Shown piece by piece: positions 25,471-36,689 of a stretch of 64,000 bases of DNA. Source of the stretch: Vibrio bivalvicida (GTDB taxonomy: Bacteria > Pseudomonadota > Gammaproteobacteria > Enterobacterales > Vibrionaceae); NCBI RefSeq assembly GCF_001399455.2, contig NZ_LLEI02000032.1, positions 372,001 to 436,000 on the forward strand, read 5' to 3'. The notes beneath the pieces are model-generated. The model saw nothing but the letters and a program-made list of their open reading frames with translations. It searched no databases and was not told the DNA's origin. Numbering within the stretch: position 1 is the stretch's first letter; each line of letters begins with the position of its first letter. The translations under genes were made by a program, and so were the position numbers.

Positions 25471-25494
25471 TGCCGGAGCATTGACACTCCGGCA
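25471..25494 (-). other. Intercistronic hairpin between dapA and bamC
   Basis: TGCCGGAG (25471-25478) and CTCCGGCA (25487-25494) form an 8-bp stem with an 8-nt loop and no T-run on the minus strand. It is more like an mRNA-processing or stabilising hairpin than a terminator. Confidence 0.5.
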
Positions 25495-25508
25495 GTCCAT
25501 CTTTAAAT

Positions 25509-26387
25509 TTAGTAAATGCAAGCTTCCGTCATCGCTTGAGCCACTATTGGGCGAGCATTTTCAGACAGCTCTGTCAGCGGTAATCGCAGGCCACCATGTT
25601 CGATAAGGCCGAGTTTATGGGCTGCCCACTTGACCGGAATCGGACTTGACTCAACAAATAGGTTCTTATGCAGCGGCATCAAACGTTGATTAATGATTTC
25701 CGCTTCTTCAAACTTACCTTCACTCGCCAGTCTAAACATCTTCGCCATATCTTCTGCAGCGATATTGTTGGTCACAGAGATCACTCCATTACCACCCTGT
25801 TTGACAAATTCGAGCCCAGACGAATCATCGCCACTTAGTAAGATAAAATCTTCGCCACAAAGTTCACGGTGAATTGCAATTCTGCTTAAATCACCTGTCG
25901 CATCTTTTAATGCAACAATGCTTTCAATTTCAGAAAGACGAGCTACGGTTTCAGGCAGTAAGTCTACCGCAGTTCGCCCCGGTACGTTGTACAAAATTTG
26001 TGGTACATCACTCTCTTCTGCAATTGCTTTGTAGTGTTGGAACAAACCCTCTTGAGTAGGTTTGTTGTAGTAAGGAGTTACGCTTAGACAACCCGCAATA
26101 CCAGAGTTGTTTAATAGACGACTGAAGGTAACAGACTCATGAGTGGCATTGGCACCCGTTCCCGCAATGACAGGGATACGACCTTCTGCAAACTCAACCG
26201 TCTTCATCACAACCTTGACATGCTCTTCAATCGTAAGCGTCGCCGACTCACCAGTAGTACCCACTGCAACGATGCCGTCACTACCAGCCGCTACATGGTA
26301 TTCCACCAGTTTCTTCAGGCTCACGTAATCTACTTCGCCATCATTATTAAACGGTGTAATTAACGCTACTATACTTCCTGAAAACAT
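25509..26387 (-). CDS. dapA: 4-hydroxy-tetrahydrodipicolinate synthase
   Basis: 292 residues, the expected size. Condenses pyruvate with aspartate semialdehyde in lysine and diaminopimelate synthesis. Schiff-base Lys161 in ALKDATGD, Tyr133 in ILYNVPGRT, Thr44-Thr45 in GTTGES and Tyr107 complete the active site. Upstream of bamC on the same strand. The 26388-26686 gap between dapA and gcvR shows no further gene. Confidence 0.97.
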   Translation of the reverse strand: MFSGSIVALITPFNNDGEVDYVSLKKLVEYHVAAGSDGIVAVGTTGESATLTIEEHVKVVMKTVEFAEGRIPVIAGTGANATHESVTFSRLLNNSGIAGCLSVTPYYNKPTQEGLFQHYKAIAEESDVPQILYNVPGRTAVDLLPETVARLSEIESIVALKDATGDLSRIAIHRELCGEDFILLSGDDSSGLEFVKQGGNGVISVTNNIAAEDMAKMFRLASEGKFEEAEIINQRLMPLHKNLFVESSPIPVKWAAHKLGLIEHGGLRLPLTELSENARPIVAQAMTEACIY

Positions 26388-26686
26388 GTCTTTCTCCCTA
26401 ATTTAGATACTAATCGCATGGTACTGTAAGGCGATTGATAAAGACAAGCGCTTAAAGCCGCTTAAATCACCTAAATGAATGAATATTTATCAGATGTTAG
26501 AACTTTGGCAACTTACTCCTTTCAATTCCGGTCGTGTCAGTAGCAAGTTAGGAATTAACCCAGTACGACGCAATAGACTAAAATACGTTCAAAGCAAATC
26601 AGAAAAGCGTACCGAGGCCATTTTTCTAGCATATAACTGTGCTAAGCTATCTCATTAATAAACCTAACTTTGATAGAAGTGAACCT

Positions 26687-27229
26687 ATGACTCAACATCT
26701 GGTGATTACTGCCGTAGGAACGGATCGCCCAGGCGTATGCAACCAAGTTGTACACCTAGTCACTCAGTCTGGATGCAATATTGTTGACAGTCGTATCGCC
26801 CTATTTGGCAATGAATTTACCCTAATCATGTTGCTGACCGGCAATAAAGCAGCGGTGACTCGTGTAGAGACTACTCTCCCACTTCTCGGTCAGGAGCATG
26901 ATCTCATCACCATCATGAAACGTACTTCTACTCACGCTCACCTTGACAACACCTACACGTTAGAAGTGTTTGTTGAATCAGATGATAAGCCAGGATTGAC
27001 AGAAAAGTTCACCAATTTTTTCGCAGAAAAGAATATCGGTCTTTCGTCACTCAGTGCTCAAACTATAGACAAGCAAAAAATCGACTCGGAAAAAGACCAG
27101 TTCCATATTGCGATAACCGCAACTGTAGACTCAGAATGCAACCTAATGCAGCTACAAGAAGAGTTCGATAATCTTTGCCAAGACTTAGCCGTTCAAGGCT
27201 CACTAAATTTCTTAAAAAACAGCCAATAA
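26687..27229 (+). CDS. gcvR: GcvR, glycine cleavage system transcriptional repressor
   Basis: 180 residues from ATG 26687 (MTQHLVITAVGTDRPGV), chosen over an in-frame ATG-like start 48 bp upstream because this is the conserved terminus. Two ACT domains (about 1-80 and 90-175), no DNA-binding domain; the family acts by binding GcvA. Divergent from dapA and 12 bp before bcp, as in E. coli. Confidence 0.92.
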   Translation: MTQHLVITAVGTDRPGVCNQVVHLVTQSGCNIVDSRIALFGNEFTLIMLLTGNKAAVTRVETTLPLLGQEHDLITIMKRTSTHAHLDNTYTLEVFVESDDKPGLTEKFTNFFAEKNIGLSSLSAQTIDKQKIDSEKDQFHIAITATVDSECNLMQLQEEFDNLCQDLAVQGSLNFLKNSQ

Positions 27230-27241
27230 AAAGGAATCTCC

Positions 27242-27712
27242 ATGAACACGCTCACAGCCGGTGCCCCTGCGCCAGCGTTCTCTTTACTTGATCAAAATGG
27301 CGAAGCCGTATCACTTAGCGATTTCAAAGGTAAGAAAGTTCTGTTTTACTTTTACCCAAAAGCGATGACTCCCGGGTGTACCGTTCAGGCACAAGGGCTA
27401 CGCGATATTAAAGCTGAGCTTGATGCTAACAACGTCGTTGTCCTTGGCGTCAGTATCGACCCAGTTAAGCGCCTAGGTAAGTTCATCGAACGTGATGAGC
27501 TTAACTTCACGCTGTTATCTGACGAAGACCACGCGGTCGCAGACCAGTTTGGTGTATGGGGTGAGAAGAAGTTCATGGGTAAGGTATACGATGGCCTGCA
27601 CCGTATTAGCTTCTTGATCAACGAAGAAGGCGTGATTGAGCATGTCTTCAACAAGTTTAAAACAAAGACTCACCACGAAGTGGTTTTAGATTATTTAAAC
27701 GAAAACAAATAA
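27242..27712 (+). CDS. bcp: Bcp-type thioredoxin-dependent peroxiredoxin, single Cys
   Basis: 156 residues. Peroxidatic Cys46 lies in PKAMTPGCTVQAQGLR. In E. coli Bcp the resolving Cys is five residues later (CTVQAC); here that place is Gln51, and no other Cys exists in the protein, so it must be reduced in a 1-Cys mode. GVWGEK and DGLHRISFLI are conserved. Downstream of gcvR, start preceded by AAAAGGAA. Confidence 0.94.
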   Translation: MNTLTAGAPAPAFSLLDQNGEAVSLSDFKGKKVLFYFYPKAMTPGCTVQAQGLRDIKAELDANNVVVLGVSIDPVKRLGKFIERDELNFTLLSDEDHAVADQFGVWGEKKFMGKVYDGLHRISFLINEEGVIEHVFNKFKTKTHHEVVLDYLNENK

Positions 27713-27730
27713 TTAACTCTTGCTAATAAA

Positions 27731-27758
27731 AACGCCAGCTTAATCGCTGGCGTTTTAG
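27731..27758. terminator. Bidirectional terminator between bcp and chemoreceptor gene
   Basis: AACGCCAGC (27731-27739) and GCTGGCGTT (27746-27754) with flanking A and T runs. Confidence 0.88.
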
Positions 27759-27781
27759 TTTTGCGGGACACAACTGAACGA

Positions 27782-29653
27782 CTAAACAATAAACTTGTTT
27801 AGAATCGCGTCTTGTTCACGAACATTCTCAGTTTGAACTTGCATCGCCATGTTTGCTTCTTCAGCTGAGTCTGCAACTTGAGTCGACAAGTCTTTGATTT
27901 TCACTGTGTTGCTGTTGATCTCTTCAGCCACCAAGCTTTGCTCTTCTGCCGCAGAGGCGATCTGCATATTCATGTCGCTAATACGCTGAATCGCGTCACG
28001 AATACGCTGCAACGCACCATCTGCCGCTTGTGCTTTGTCAACCGCATCAACTGCCGTATTTTTACTTTCATTCATCGCTACTGAAACCGAACTCGCCCCA
28101 GCTTGAAGCTGTTCAATCATATTACGAATTTCAGTGGTTGATTCTTGGGTACGCTGAGCCAAAGTGCGGACCTCATCCGCTACAACCGCAAACCCACGTC
28201 CAGACTCACCCGCACGAGCCGCTTCAATCGCCGCATTCAGTGCCAGTAGGTTAGTTTGGTCTGCAATATCATTGATGACTTTCAAAATAGTTTCAATATT
28301 GGCAGTGGCAGATTCAAGTCCTTGAACCTCTTCTACCGCTTGATCGATACGTGTAGAGAGCATGTCTATTGAATTGGTTGTATCACTCACGACCGATGAG
28401 CCATCCTGAGTCGCTTCATCCGCTTCTTTAGCCGCCGCTGCCGCACCTTGTGCGTTGTTTGCCACTTCAGTCGCCGTCACAGCCATTTCGTTCATCGCTG
28501 TCGCTAGCTGCTCTAACTCTTCAAGTTGACTGCGCATAGCTCCTGCTGAATGCTGTGCGCCAACCACCGTCATTTCAGTACCACGGAGTATTTCTGCACC
28601 AATAGCTTTAGATTGCTGGATCTGTTTTTGCAGTGTTTCAGTAAAGGTATTGAATCCTTCCGCCAACTGGGCAAACTCTTGGTCTGTGTTGGTATCTAAA
28701 CGCTTAGTAAGATCCCCTTGACCAGATGCCACATCTTGAATTGCATCGTTCAATGTTGCTAGTGGCTTCATCAACACTTTGATCAAGAAGCTAAGTACCA
28801 ACACACTAAGTACTACGCCAATCACAACGTATAGAATTGAGCTGCTGCGCATGTCATCCACTGCCGCAAACGCAATATCTTCATCAACAACCGCACCGAT
28901 GTACCAGTTTTCAGAAGGAACTTTTTCAAAGTGAACTAACAAGCGCTTGCCATCTTGCTCAAACCTTTGATTTCCGCCCTGAACTTTTGCTTGAGGCAAA
29001 TACTTTGTGAGGTTTTCACCGTTATTTTCAGCTTGTGGGTGAGCAATAGTAGTACCGTCAGCAGTTACGATGAATAAGTAGCCCGCATCCAGTAGGTTTA
29101 CGCTATTGACCAGATCGGCTAAACCGCCTAACTCCATATCGTAGAACATACCCGCCATAAACTGACCATTCTCTTTGACTGGTGTGCCAATAGAGATAAT
29201 CACTTTTTTCGACGAGACATCAACATACGGGTCCGTCACGACTAACTTGCCTTGCGCTTTCGCATCTTTAAACCAAGGACGTACTCGAGGGTCGTAGTCA
29301 GGCCCTGCTTCCCAGCCATCATCATTTTCTACGACAAAACCGTCCGCTTCATAACCAAAGCCAACCGCAAGGAAACTGCCTTTTAACTCTGGTTTTTCTA
29401 GAATCTGTTTAACGAGTTGACGGTTTTGCGGATCAAGTTCAAGAACCTCAGTGGTTGATTGAGCCAAAGATTTTTTACTTTCCATCTCTGAAACCACTGT
29501 ATTCTTCACACCTTTTACCATCTCATTTAAGCTGGTATCAACGAGTGCTTCGACTTCCTGTTTTACGGTGCTTAGCTGTTGAATCGACAACAGGGTTACA
29601 GTCACCAGCAGTAGTGCCGATGAAGCCGCAACGATTTTTTGGCTAAATTTCAT
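27782..29653 (-). CDS. Methyl-accepting chemotaxis protein with dCache sensor
   Basis: 623 residues from ATG 29653 ([11 protein letters not shown]). TM1 at 5-27, periplasmic dCache region about 30-268 with [11 protein letters not shown] and TDPYVD resembling amino-acid-type Cache pockets, TM2 at 272-292, HAMP about 293-345, then a signalling domain containing the conserved hairpin tip (ATEVANNAQ... [19 protein letters not shown]). No CheR-binding pentapeptide at the C-terminus (ends NKFIV). The ligand cannot be set from sequence. Confidence 0.92.
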   Translation of the reverse strand: MKFSQKIVAASSALLLVTVTLLSIQQLSTVKQEVEALVDTSLNEMVKGVKNTVVSEMESKKSLAQSTTEVLELDPQNRQLVKQILEKPELKGSFLAVGFGYEADGFVVENDDGWEAGPDYDPRVRPWFKDAKAQGKLVVTDPYVDVSSKKVIISIGTPVKENGQFMAGMFYDMELGGLADLVNSVNLLDAGYLFIVTADGTTIAHPQAENNGENLTKYLPQAKVQGGNQRFEQDGKRLLVHFEKVPSENWYIGAVVDEDIAFAAVDDMRSSSILYVVIGVVLSVLVLSFLIKVLMKPLATLNDAIQDVASGQGDLTKRLDTNTDQEFAQLAEGFNTFTETLQKQIQQSKAIGAEILRGTEMTVVGAQHSAGAMRSQLEELEQLATAMNEMAVTATEVANNAQGAAAAAKEADEATQDGSSVVSDTTNSIDMLSTRIDQAVEEVQGLESATANIETILKVINDIADQTNLLALNAAIEAARAGESGRGFAVVADEVRTLAQRTQESTTEIRNMIEQLQAGASSVSVAMNESKNTAVDAVDKAQAADGALQRIRDAIQRISDMNMQIASAAEEQSLVAEEINSNTVKIKDLSTQVADSAEEANMAMQVQTENVREQDAILNKFIV

Positions 29654-29800
29654 ATTTTCCCTCAATTAGTCAGCAAGCGTTTTGTTATTGTAATTAGTAT
29701 AGTTATCGTCACGAATAACGTTTACTTAAGAAATTTCTAACAAATACACACTTAAGTAAATTCTATAGTAGGTAAAAATGCCAACTGGAGCACAAACAAA

Positions 29801-29828
29801 AAGCCCTAAAGAGGTAACTTTAGGGCTT
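29801..29828 (-). terminator. Terminator of the perM-like operon
   Basis: AAGCCCTAAAG (29801-29811) and CTTTAGGGCTT (29818-29828); on the minus strand the stem is followed by TTTTTG, so it ends the perM-like transcript. Confidence 0.85.
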
Positions 29829-29860
29829 AATATGTAATCGCTTGCATTCACCAAAGCGAG

Positions 29861-30925
29861 TTATGTCGTCACTTCATCATCCTGACTGGGCAGCGCATTC
29901 CACACGGCCTTAACCAAAGTGGCGAGCGGAATAGCAAAGAATACCCCCCAGAACCCCCATAAGCCGCCGAATACTAGTACTGCAACAATAATGGCAACAG
30001 GGTGAAGATTCACGGCCTCAGAGAAAAGTACAGGCACCAATACGTTACCATCTAGGGCCTGAATAATACCGTAAGCAATTAACAACCAATAAAACTGTGG
30101 GGACAGCCCCCACTGGAATAGCCCAACAATCGCAACCGGAACCGTTACGGCTGCTGCGCCGATATAAGGAATAAGTACCGAGAAACCCACCGCAACAGCT
30201 AGCAGCACGGAGTATCGCAGATCAAGGATGGCAAAAGTCACATAACTCACCCCACCAACAATAAGGATCTCCATCACCTTACCGCGAATGTAGTTAGAGA
30301 TTTGTTCGTTCATCTCATCCCATACTTTGGTTGCTAAGCGACGATTACGTGGTAAAACACCACTGGTCATATCCATCATCTCGTCTTTATCTTTTAACAA
30401 GAAAAAAACCAACAGTGGAACCAAAATCAAATAGACAGCCAAAGTAGCCAAACTGACCAAGGAAGCAAGCGAACCTTTAACAACCGTCTCTCCCATCACT
30501 ATCACTTGGTTTTTAGCATTAGTGACCAGTGACTCGACAATCTGAAAGTTCTCTAGCTCAGGGTAGCGATGCGGTAATTCAGCAATAAACGCTTGCAGAC
30601 CACCATACATAGTTGGGATATCATTGATTAAGTTACCAACCTGTTCCCAAATTGTTGGAACTAAGCCAAAAATAGCGACAATCATCAAGCTACTAAAGCC
30701 CAAAATAACAAGCACTACGGATAACGTTCGTGGGATACCTAAGCGAGAAAGCTGAACAACAGGCCATTCAAGCAGATACGCCAACACGATAGCGACCAGT
30801 AAAGGGGCAATTAGATTGCCGAAGAAATAAATCGTAATGAAGCCGAATAAGAGAATCGCAACAAGGCTTACAGCGTGTGGATCAGAGAAACGTCGCTTAT
30901 ACCAGCGACTTACCATTTCAAACAT
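29861..30925 (-). CDS. AI-2E family transporter (PerM-like)
   Basis: 354 residues with about eight membrane helices in the AI-2E arrangement (four N-terminal, long loop, four C-terminal), and a GxxxP... FFAIPLATLVKAV terminus. Members export or move varied small molecules; the name does not prove AI-2 transport. Directly after the TusA-like gene on the minus strand (0 bp gap), so likely one transcript. Confidence 0.83.
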   Translation of the reverse strand: MFEMVSRWYKRRFSDPHAVSLVAILLFGFITIYFFGNLIAPLLVAIVLAYLLEWPVVQLSRLGIPRTLSVVLVILGFSSLMIVAIFGLVPTIWEQVGNLINDIPTMYGGLQAFIAELPHRYPELENFQIVESLVTNAKNQVIVMGETVVKGSLASLVSLATLAVYLILVPLLVFFLLKDKDEMMDMTSGVLPRNRRLATKVWDEMNEQISNYIRGKVMEILIVGGVSYVTFAILDLRYSVLLAVAVGFSVLIPYIGAAAVTVPVAIVGLFQWGLSPQFYWLLIAYGIIQALDGNVLVPVLFSEAVNLHPVAIIVAVLVFGGLWGFWGVFFAIPLATLVKAVWNALPSQDDEVTT

Positions 30926-31168
30926 TCAGCATAATTCCTTTGGGTTTGTTGAGCGGCTGACTTGCATACGATAATAACCGTCCATCTCTTCACAGATTAG
31001 CTTAAATACGTGCTGGTGGAGGTAATGAGTAATATCGACATATGAGCTTGAATCAGAAACCAGGAGCAATGTTTGCTCTCCAGCAGCCAAATTTTTTGTG
31101 TGACGCTTAGCAAGTAACAGTGCCATTGGACAGCGTTCTTGGCGTAAATCCAAAATATTCGGTTCCAT
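30926..31168 (-). CDS. TusA-family sulfurtransferase-like protein
   Basis: 80 residues. The N-terminal LDLRQERCPMALLLAKR fits the TusA/YedF core with its Cys-Pro (Cys14). The rest forms a small beta-alpha-beta fold. The family relays persulfide sulfur or partners membrane transporters; in this operon the partner is the PerM-like transporter. Exact role unknown. Confidence 0.78.
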   Translation of the reverse strand: MEPNILDLRQERCPMALLLAKRHTKNLAAGEQTLLLVSDSSSYVDITHYLHQHVFKLICEEMDGYYRMQVSRSTNPKELC

Positions 31169-31413
31169 TCTATCGCCCGATGCATATTATTACCGATAGG
31201 TATTGTATAGTGTTTTATTCCAGTCGTCAGTGCAAATAATAGTGGTAAGGTCACGGCTGTGAACTCTGGGTGAATCGCTGCTTTTACATTCACTAAATGA
31301 ATCACTTAACGAATTGGAAACCATATTATCGTTATGGTGTCCAAGCGTATATCCGTCTTGTTATGATAAACGTGACAAGGATGAGGAAATCTACGGAGTA
31401 TCACCTGTTAAAT

Positions 31414-32868
31414 ATGTTTAAACATACGCGTTCATTAGTTTGCCTTTGTATTGCCACAGCATTAAGCACTCCGGCGCCTACGTTTGCAAACAATCTAAAC
31501 CTTCCTGATATTGGCACCGCGGCAAGTGGCACTTTGACCATTGCCCAAGAACAGCAATATGGCGATGCCTATATGCGCATGCTTCGTAGCGGCTCACCGA
31601 TTGTTAATGATCCCGTGCTCAACGAATATATTGACAGTTTAGGTCATCGCTTGGTCGCCAATGCATCAGATGTTAAAACACCGTTCACCTTCTTCATGAT
31701 CCGCGACCGCAACATCAACGCATTCGCGTTTTTTGGCGGTTACGTCGCACTTCACTCAGGTCTATTTCTCTATGCACAAAGTGAGAGTGAACTTGCATCA
31801 GTGGTGGCTCACGAAATTGCCCACGTGACACAACGCCACTTAGCACGAAGCATGGAGGAGCAAGCCAGACGCTCTCCAGCAACGTTAGCCGCGTTAGCGG
31901 GTTCTTTATTACTGGCAATCGCTTCGCCTCAGGCAGGTATGGCAGCCATTACTGCAACGACTGCGGGTAACATGCAAGGCCAAATTAACTACACTCGTAG
32001 CAACGAAAAAGAGGCAGACCGCTTTGGTATCAGCACATTGTCCAAAGCTGGATTTGATGTGAACGCTATGCCGCGATTTTTTGGCCGCTTGGCGGATGAA
32101 TTCCGTTACGCAAGTAAGCCGCCACCGATGCTGTTGACTCACCCCTTGCCAGAAGATCGTATTTCTGACAGCCGCGCTCGCGCACAGAACTATCCAGCCC
32201 GTCGAGTCGACCCGTCCCTTAACTACCACCTTGCCAGAGCGAGAGTTGTCGCTCGTTATACCGGTATCGAGGCAAAAGCTGCTCTGGATTGGATGAACCG
32301 CAAGGAAAAACGGGCGCCGAACAATATCAAGCCCTCTCTTCAGTATGGTAAAGCCCTAGTTTATCTAGATAACAATCAGCTTGAAGAAGCGCACTCCATT
32401 TTGCAAAACCTGCTAAAACAAGATGCGTATAATCGCTTCTATCTTGATGCGATGTCTGATCTCTATATCGCAATGAAGCAACCAGAAAAAGCAGAAGAAA
32501 TGCTTAAGCGTTCATTAAAATCAGCACCCAACAACGCGGTACTGACAATCAACTATGCCAACGTGCTTATGGAGCAAGACAAGAACAAAGAGGCAATAAA
32601 AGTATTGCAACGTTATACCCATGATAATCCAAATGATGTCAATGGTTGGCACTTGCTGTCTGAAGCCAATATTCACCTTGGCGTAAGTGACGAAGACTTA
32701 GCTGCCCGCGCTGAAATTCTCGCGCTAAAAGCCAATTGGGACAAAGCAATTCAATATTACACACAAGCGAGTCAAATCGCTGAATTAGGAAGCTTAAAGC
32801 AAGCGAGATATGATGCCCGTATTGACCAATTAATGGTACAAAGGGATCGTTTTTTCGCTTTACAATAA
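31414..32868 (+). CDS. bepA: BepA-like periplasmic M48 metalloprotease with TPR
   Basis: 484 residues from ATG 31414, giving a clean signal peptide (cleavage near TFA, about 24). M48 peptidase with zinc motif HEIAH (133-137) and the third ligand in NEKEADRFG, followed by C-terminal TPR-type repeats (about 330-460). Works in outer-membrane protein quality control, including LptD assembly. In-frame upstream starts give unlikely leaders. Divergent from the TusA-like gene. Confidence 0.9.
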   Translation: MFKHTRSLVCLCIATALSTPAPTFANNLNLPDIGTAASGTLTIAQEQQYGDAYMRMLRSGSPIVNDPVLNEYIDSLGHRLVANASDVKTPFTFFMIRDRNINAFAFFGGYVALHSGLFLYAQSESELASVVAHEIAHVTQRHLARSMEEQARRSPATLAALAGSLLLAIASPQAGMAAITATTAGNMQGQINYTRSNEKEADRFGISTLSKAGFDVNAMPRFFGRLADEFRYASKPPPMLLTHPLPEDRISDSRARAQNYPARRVDPSLNYHLARARVVARYTGIEAKAALDWMNRKEKRAPNNIKPSLQYGKALVYLDNNQLEEAHSILQNLLKQDAYNRFYLDAMSDLYIAMKQPEKAEEMLKRSLKSAPNNAVLTINYANVLMEQDKNKEAIKVLQRYTHDNPNDVNGWHLLSEANIHLGVSDEDLAARAEILALKANWDKAIQYYTQASQIAELGSLKQARYDARIDQLMVQRDRFFALQ

Positions 32869-32885
32869 TAAATGGAGAAAACTCT

Positions 32886-33796
<911 letters not shown>

Positions 33797-33798
33797 CT

Positions 33799-34227
33799 AT
33801 GCAAGATATGCAGTCAACGACTAAGCTTTATCGCCTGCTGGCCTTGTTTGGCAACCTTGCCCTACTCGCATGGATCATGATATGGCAACTGTCGCTGTCC
33901 CCTCATCCACATATTAGTAGCACGACATTAGCTATCGCTTGGGCTGTACCTCTATTATTACCTCTTCCAGGAATTCTTGCTGGTAAGCCTTATACCCATG
34001 CGTGGGCAAACTTTGTTTTGATGCTCTATTTCTTACACGGCTTTACCATCTTATACGTTGATGATGGCGAGCGTTGGTTAGCGGTAGTTGAACTCGTCCT
34101 CACAACACTCGCCTTCTTCGGCAATATTCTCTATACCAGAGCAAGAGGTAAAGAACTCGGCATGAAATTGAAAAGACTGTCTAAGGTTGAGAAAGAAGAA
34201 AAAGCACGCTTTGAGGAAAGCAAATAG
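33799..34227 (+). CDS. DUF2069 membrane protein
   Basis: 142 residues with four predicted membrane helices and a basic/acidic cytoplasmic C-terminus. Matches the short DUF2069 inner-membrane family; function unknown. Last gene before the nos module; hairpin GCGGAGAG/CTCTCCGC at 34249-34269 follows. Confidence 0.8.
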   Translation: MQDMQSTTKLYRLLALFGNLALLAWIMIWQLSLSPHPHISSTTLAIAWAVPLLLPLPGILAGKPYTHAWANFVLMLYFLHGFTILYVDDGERWLAVVELVLTTLAFFGNILYTRARGKELGMKLKRLSKVEKEEKARFEESK

Positions 34228-34248
34228 CAAGGTTTAATTTACTCTAAA

Positions 34249-34269
34249 GCGGAGAGATCACCTCTCCGC
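34249..34269 (+). terminator. Hairpin after the arsC-wrbA-like-DUF2069 operon
   Basis: GCGGAGAG (34249-34256) and CTCTCCGC (34262-34269) with a 5-nt loop; there is no clear T-run, so termination is possible but unproven. Confidence 0.45.
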
Positions 34270-34379
34270 CACAATACCCACAGCAAAAACAATGACATTT
34301 TATTAAACAAATACAAACATCTCATTTACGTGATTGAGCTTAAAGTTTATCAAATCAATAGATTGTTAATTAGTGATTA

Positions 34380-34393
34380 ATGATTTAAATCAA
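34380..34393 (+). promoter_or_regulatory. FNR/CRP-type site upstream of nosR
   Basis: ATGAT-TTAA-ATCAA matches the FNR consensus TTGAT-N4-ATCAA at 9 of 10 positions, 66 bp before the nosR start. Anaerobic activation of the nos genes by FNR or a related NO-responsive regulator is expected, though not shown. Confidence 0.6.
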
Positions 34394-34458
34394 TTTCTTC
34401 TGTTGCTCATACATTAACCTACTACGCATTGTTTGTTCTGCTTCGCAGGGAGCTTGAA

Positions 34459-36606
34459 ATGGAACACAAAGCTAAATTCGTCAATGCGTGCTACGCATTA
34501 TCGCTGTCCAGAATCGTATCGTTCTGCTGCTTCGCGCTGTTCTTTTTTTCTCTCTCTGCTCATGCGCTGTTTGTAAGCCCTCCCAAAGACCCAATTCCAC
34601 TTATCCAAGAAACTTTCCCAAATTTTACATCGATCTCCGATAAACAAGGCACCCCATTGATTCGCACCATAGAAGGGGCCGACGGTATCTTGGGCTACGC
34701 ATTTGAAACCGATGATATTGCTCGAATTCCCGCTTATTCAGGTGAGCCCGTCAATATGCTGGTAGTTATAAGCCCCGAGGGCGAATATCTGGCTTCGAAA
34801 GTGTTGGAACATCACGAACCGATTATTTTGGCCGGAATACCCGAACGTAAGTTATGGGAGTTTAGTGACCAATATGTCGGTCTTTCAGTCAAAGACAGAA
34901 TTAAAGTCGGAGGAAAAACTGAGCAAGGCTACGTTCCCATTGACGGCCTTTCAGGAGCAACCGTTACCGTCATGGTGATGAATGTCGCCATCACCAAAGC
35001 TGCGACAAAAGCAGCGGAATCGTTAGGCATTATCACACCTTCTAACGGTATCATTCAGCCCATTTCGACCATCAGGAAAGATGTCTTTGCTAAAAAGAGT
35101 TGGCTTGATTTAACCGGCGATGGATCAATTCGTAAGCTCTATCTAACCAACCAAGTTGTTCAGGAAGCTTTTGATGGTACAGATGCCGAGAACATCGATA
35201 CCGTAGCAAAATCCAAAAGTAATGATATGTTCTCCGAGGTTTACTACGCCTTAGCCGACATTCCAACCATAGGTATTAACCTATTTGGTGAGTCCGAATA
35301 CCAGTGGCTTACCGATAGCCTTCAACCAGATGAACACCTTATCGCTGTATTCGGCAACGGCTATTCATACAAAGGCTCTGGCTATGTACGCGGCGGAATC
35401 TTTGATCGTTTACAAGTGCACCAGAACGACAATGAAATCTCATTTCGCGACTTAGACCACACCCGCATCGCCGATTTATATGCGGTAGGCGCACCAAGTT
35501 TTAAAGAGATGTCGATATTTAAGGTGCAAGCCCATCACGAGTTTGACCCAGGGGCCAGTTGGCAAATCGAACTTTTAGTGAGGCGCCAAACGGGCCCAAT
35601 TGATAGCGTGTTTACCAGTTTTAAAGGCCGTTACGACGTCCTTGAGAATTATGTCGACACGCCACCAGCGATTATTCCACCAAAAGAACTCAGCCCAACA
35701 GAACAAATTTGGCATGAACGGCAGATTCAGGTTGTGATATTGCTGGCGTTAATTGCCGTCCTTATTCTCATTTTGTTTTTCCAAGACATTTTGGTCAGGC
35801 ACCCTACTTTTATGCATCGCTTACGTCATGGGTTCTTAGTCGTCACAGTAGTATTAATTGGCTGGACTTGGGGTGGTCAGCTATCTGTGGTCAACGTATT
35901 TACTTTCTTACAGTCACTGTTTAAAGGCTTCTCATGGGACTTATTCTTGCTCGACCCGATCATCTTTATTCTTTGGTGTGCCGCCGCCGTGACAATGTTG
36001 CTATGGGGGCGCGCTGTATATTGTGGCTGGCTGTGTCCATTTGGTGCATTGCAAGAGCTGATTAATCAAGTCGCTCGCTACGCTAAAGTTCCTCAATTTG
36101 AGCTACCTTGGGCAGTACACGAAAGACTTTGGGCCATCAAGTATCTCATCTTACTCGCCCTGTTTGCTATCTCACTTGACTCTCTTGCTTTGGCAGAACA
36201 ATTTGCCGAAATAGAGCCATTTAAAACCACCTTCTTGCTCAAGTTTGACCGCGAATGGCCCTTTGTCGCTTGGGCGCTCTTTTTACTCAGTCTTAATCTA
36301 TTTAACCGCAAGACCTTTTGTCGTTACCTGTGCCCACTCGGTGCCGCACTCTCAATCTCAAACAGTGTCCGTCTCTTTGATTGGCTTAAGCGTCGTCCTG
36401 AATGCGGATCCCCTTGCAAAATATGCGCGAAGGAGTGTGAGATTCAAGCGATTCATCCTGACGGTGTGATTAATATGCGCGAGTGCCATTACTGCCTTGA
36501 TTGCCAGATAACCTATTCCAACGATGGCAAGTGCCCACCATTGAAAAAAATGGCACGTAAAAAACGTCAACAAATGAGTTCTGATATACCCGTAACACAA
36601 TTGTAA
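34459..36606 (+). CDS. nosR: NosR, nitrous oxide reductase regulatory/electron-transfer protein
   Basis: 715 residues from ATG 34459. Order: signal/TM near the N-terminus, periplasmic FMN-binding domain with SGATVTVMV (flavin-attachment-like SGATxT), further soluble region, then a helix bundle from about 430 onward with CGWLCPFGALQE and CRYLCPLGAALS cysteine motifs, and a C-terminal ferredoxin-like domain with CGSPCKICAKECEI and CHYCLDC. NosR supports nosZ expression and delivers electrons to NosZ. First gene of nosRZDFYL. Confidence 0.94.
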   Translation: MEHKAKFVNACYALSLSRIVSFCCFALFFFSLSAHALFVSPPKDPIPLIQETFPNFTSISDKQGTPLIRTIEGADGILGYAFETDDIARIPAYSGEPVNMLVVISPEGEYLASKVLEHHEPIILAGIPERKLWEFSDQYVGLSVKDRIKVGGKTEQGYVPIDGLSGATVTVMVMNVAITKAATKAAESLGIITPSNGIIQPISTIRKDVFAKKSWLDLTGDGSIRKLYLTNQVVQEAFDGTDAENIDTVAKSKSNDMFSEVYYALADIPTIGINLFGESEYQWLTDSLQPDEHLIAVFGNGYSYKGSGYVRGGIFDRLQVHQNDNEISFRDLDHTRIADLYAVGAPSFKEMSIFKVQAHHEFDPGASWQIELLVRRQTGPIDSVFTSFKGRYDVLENYVDTPPAIIPPKELSPTEQIWHERQIQVVILLALIAVLILILFFQDILVRHPTFMHRLRHGFLVVTVVLIGWTWGGQLSVVNVFTFLQSLFKGFSWDLFLLDPIIFILWCAAAVTMLLWGRAVYCGWLCPFGALQELINQVARYAKVPQFELPWAVHERLWAIKYLILLALFAISLDSLALAEQFAEIEPFKTTFLLKFDREWPFVAWALFLLSLNLFNRKTFCRYLCPLGAALSISNSVRLFDWLKRRPECGSPCKICAKECEIQAIHPDGVINMRECHYCLDCQITYSNDGKCPPLKKMARKKRQQMSSDIPVTQL

Positions 36607-36689
36607 ACACCTAGTATAAGTGGTTGGTGAGCAAGTTTTAACCGTTACCCAATATCAGTTGAACAATAACGTAAAACGGAGATTTACCA

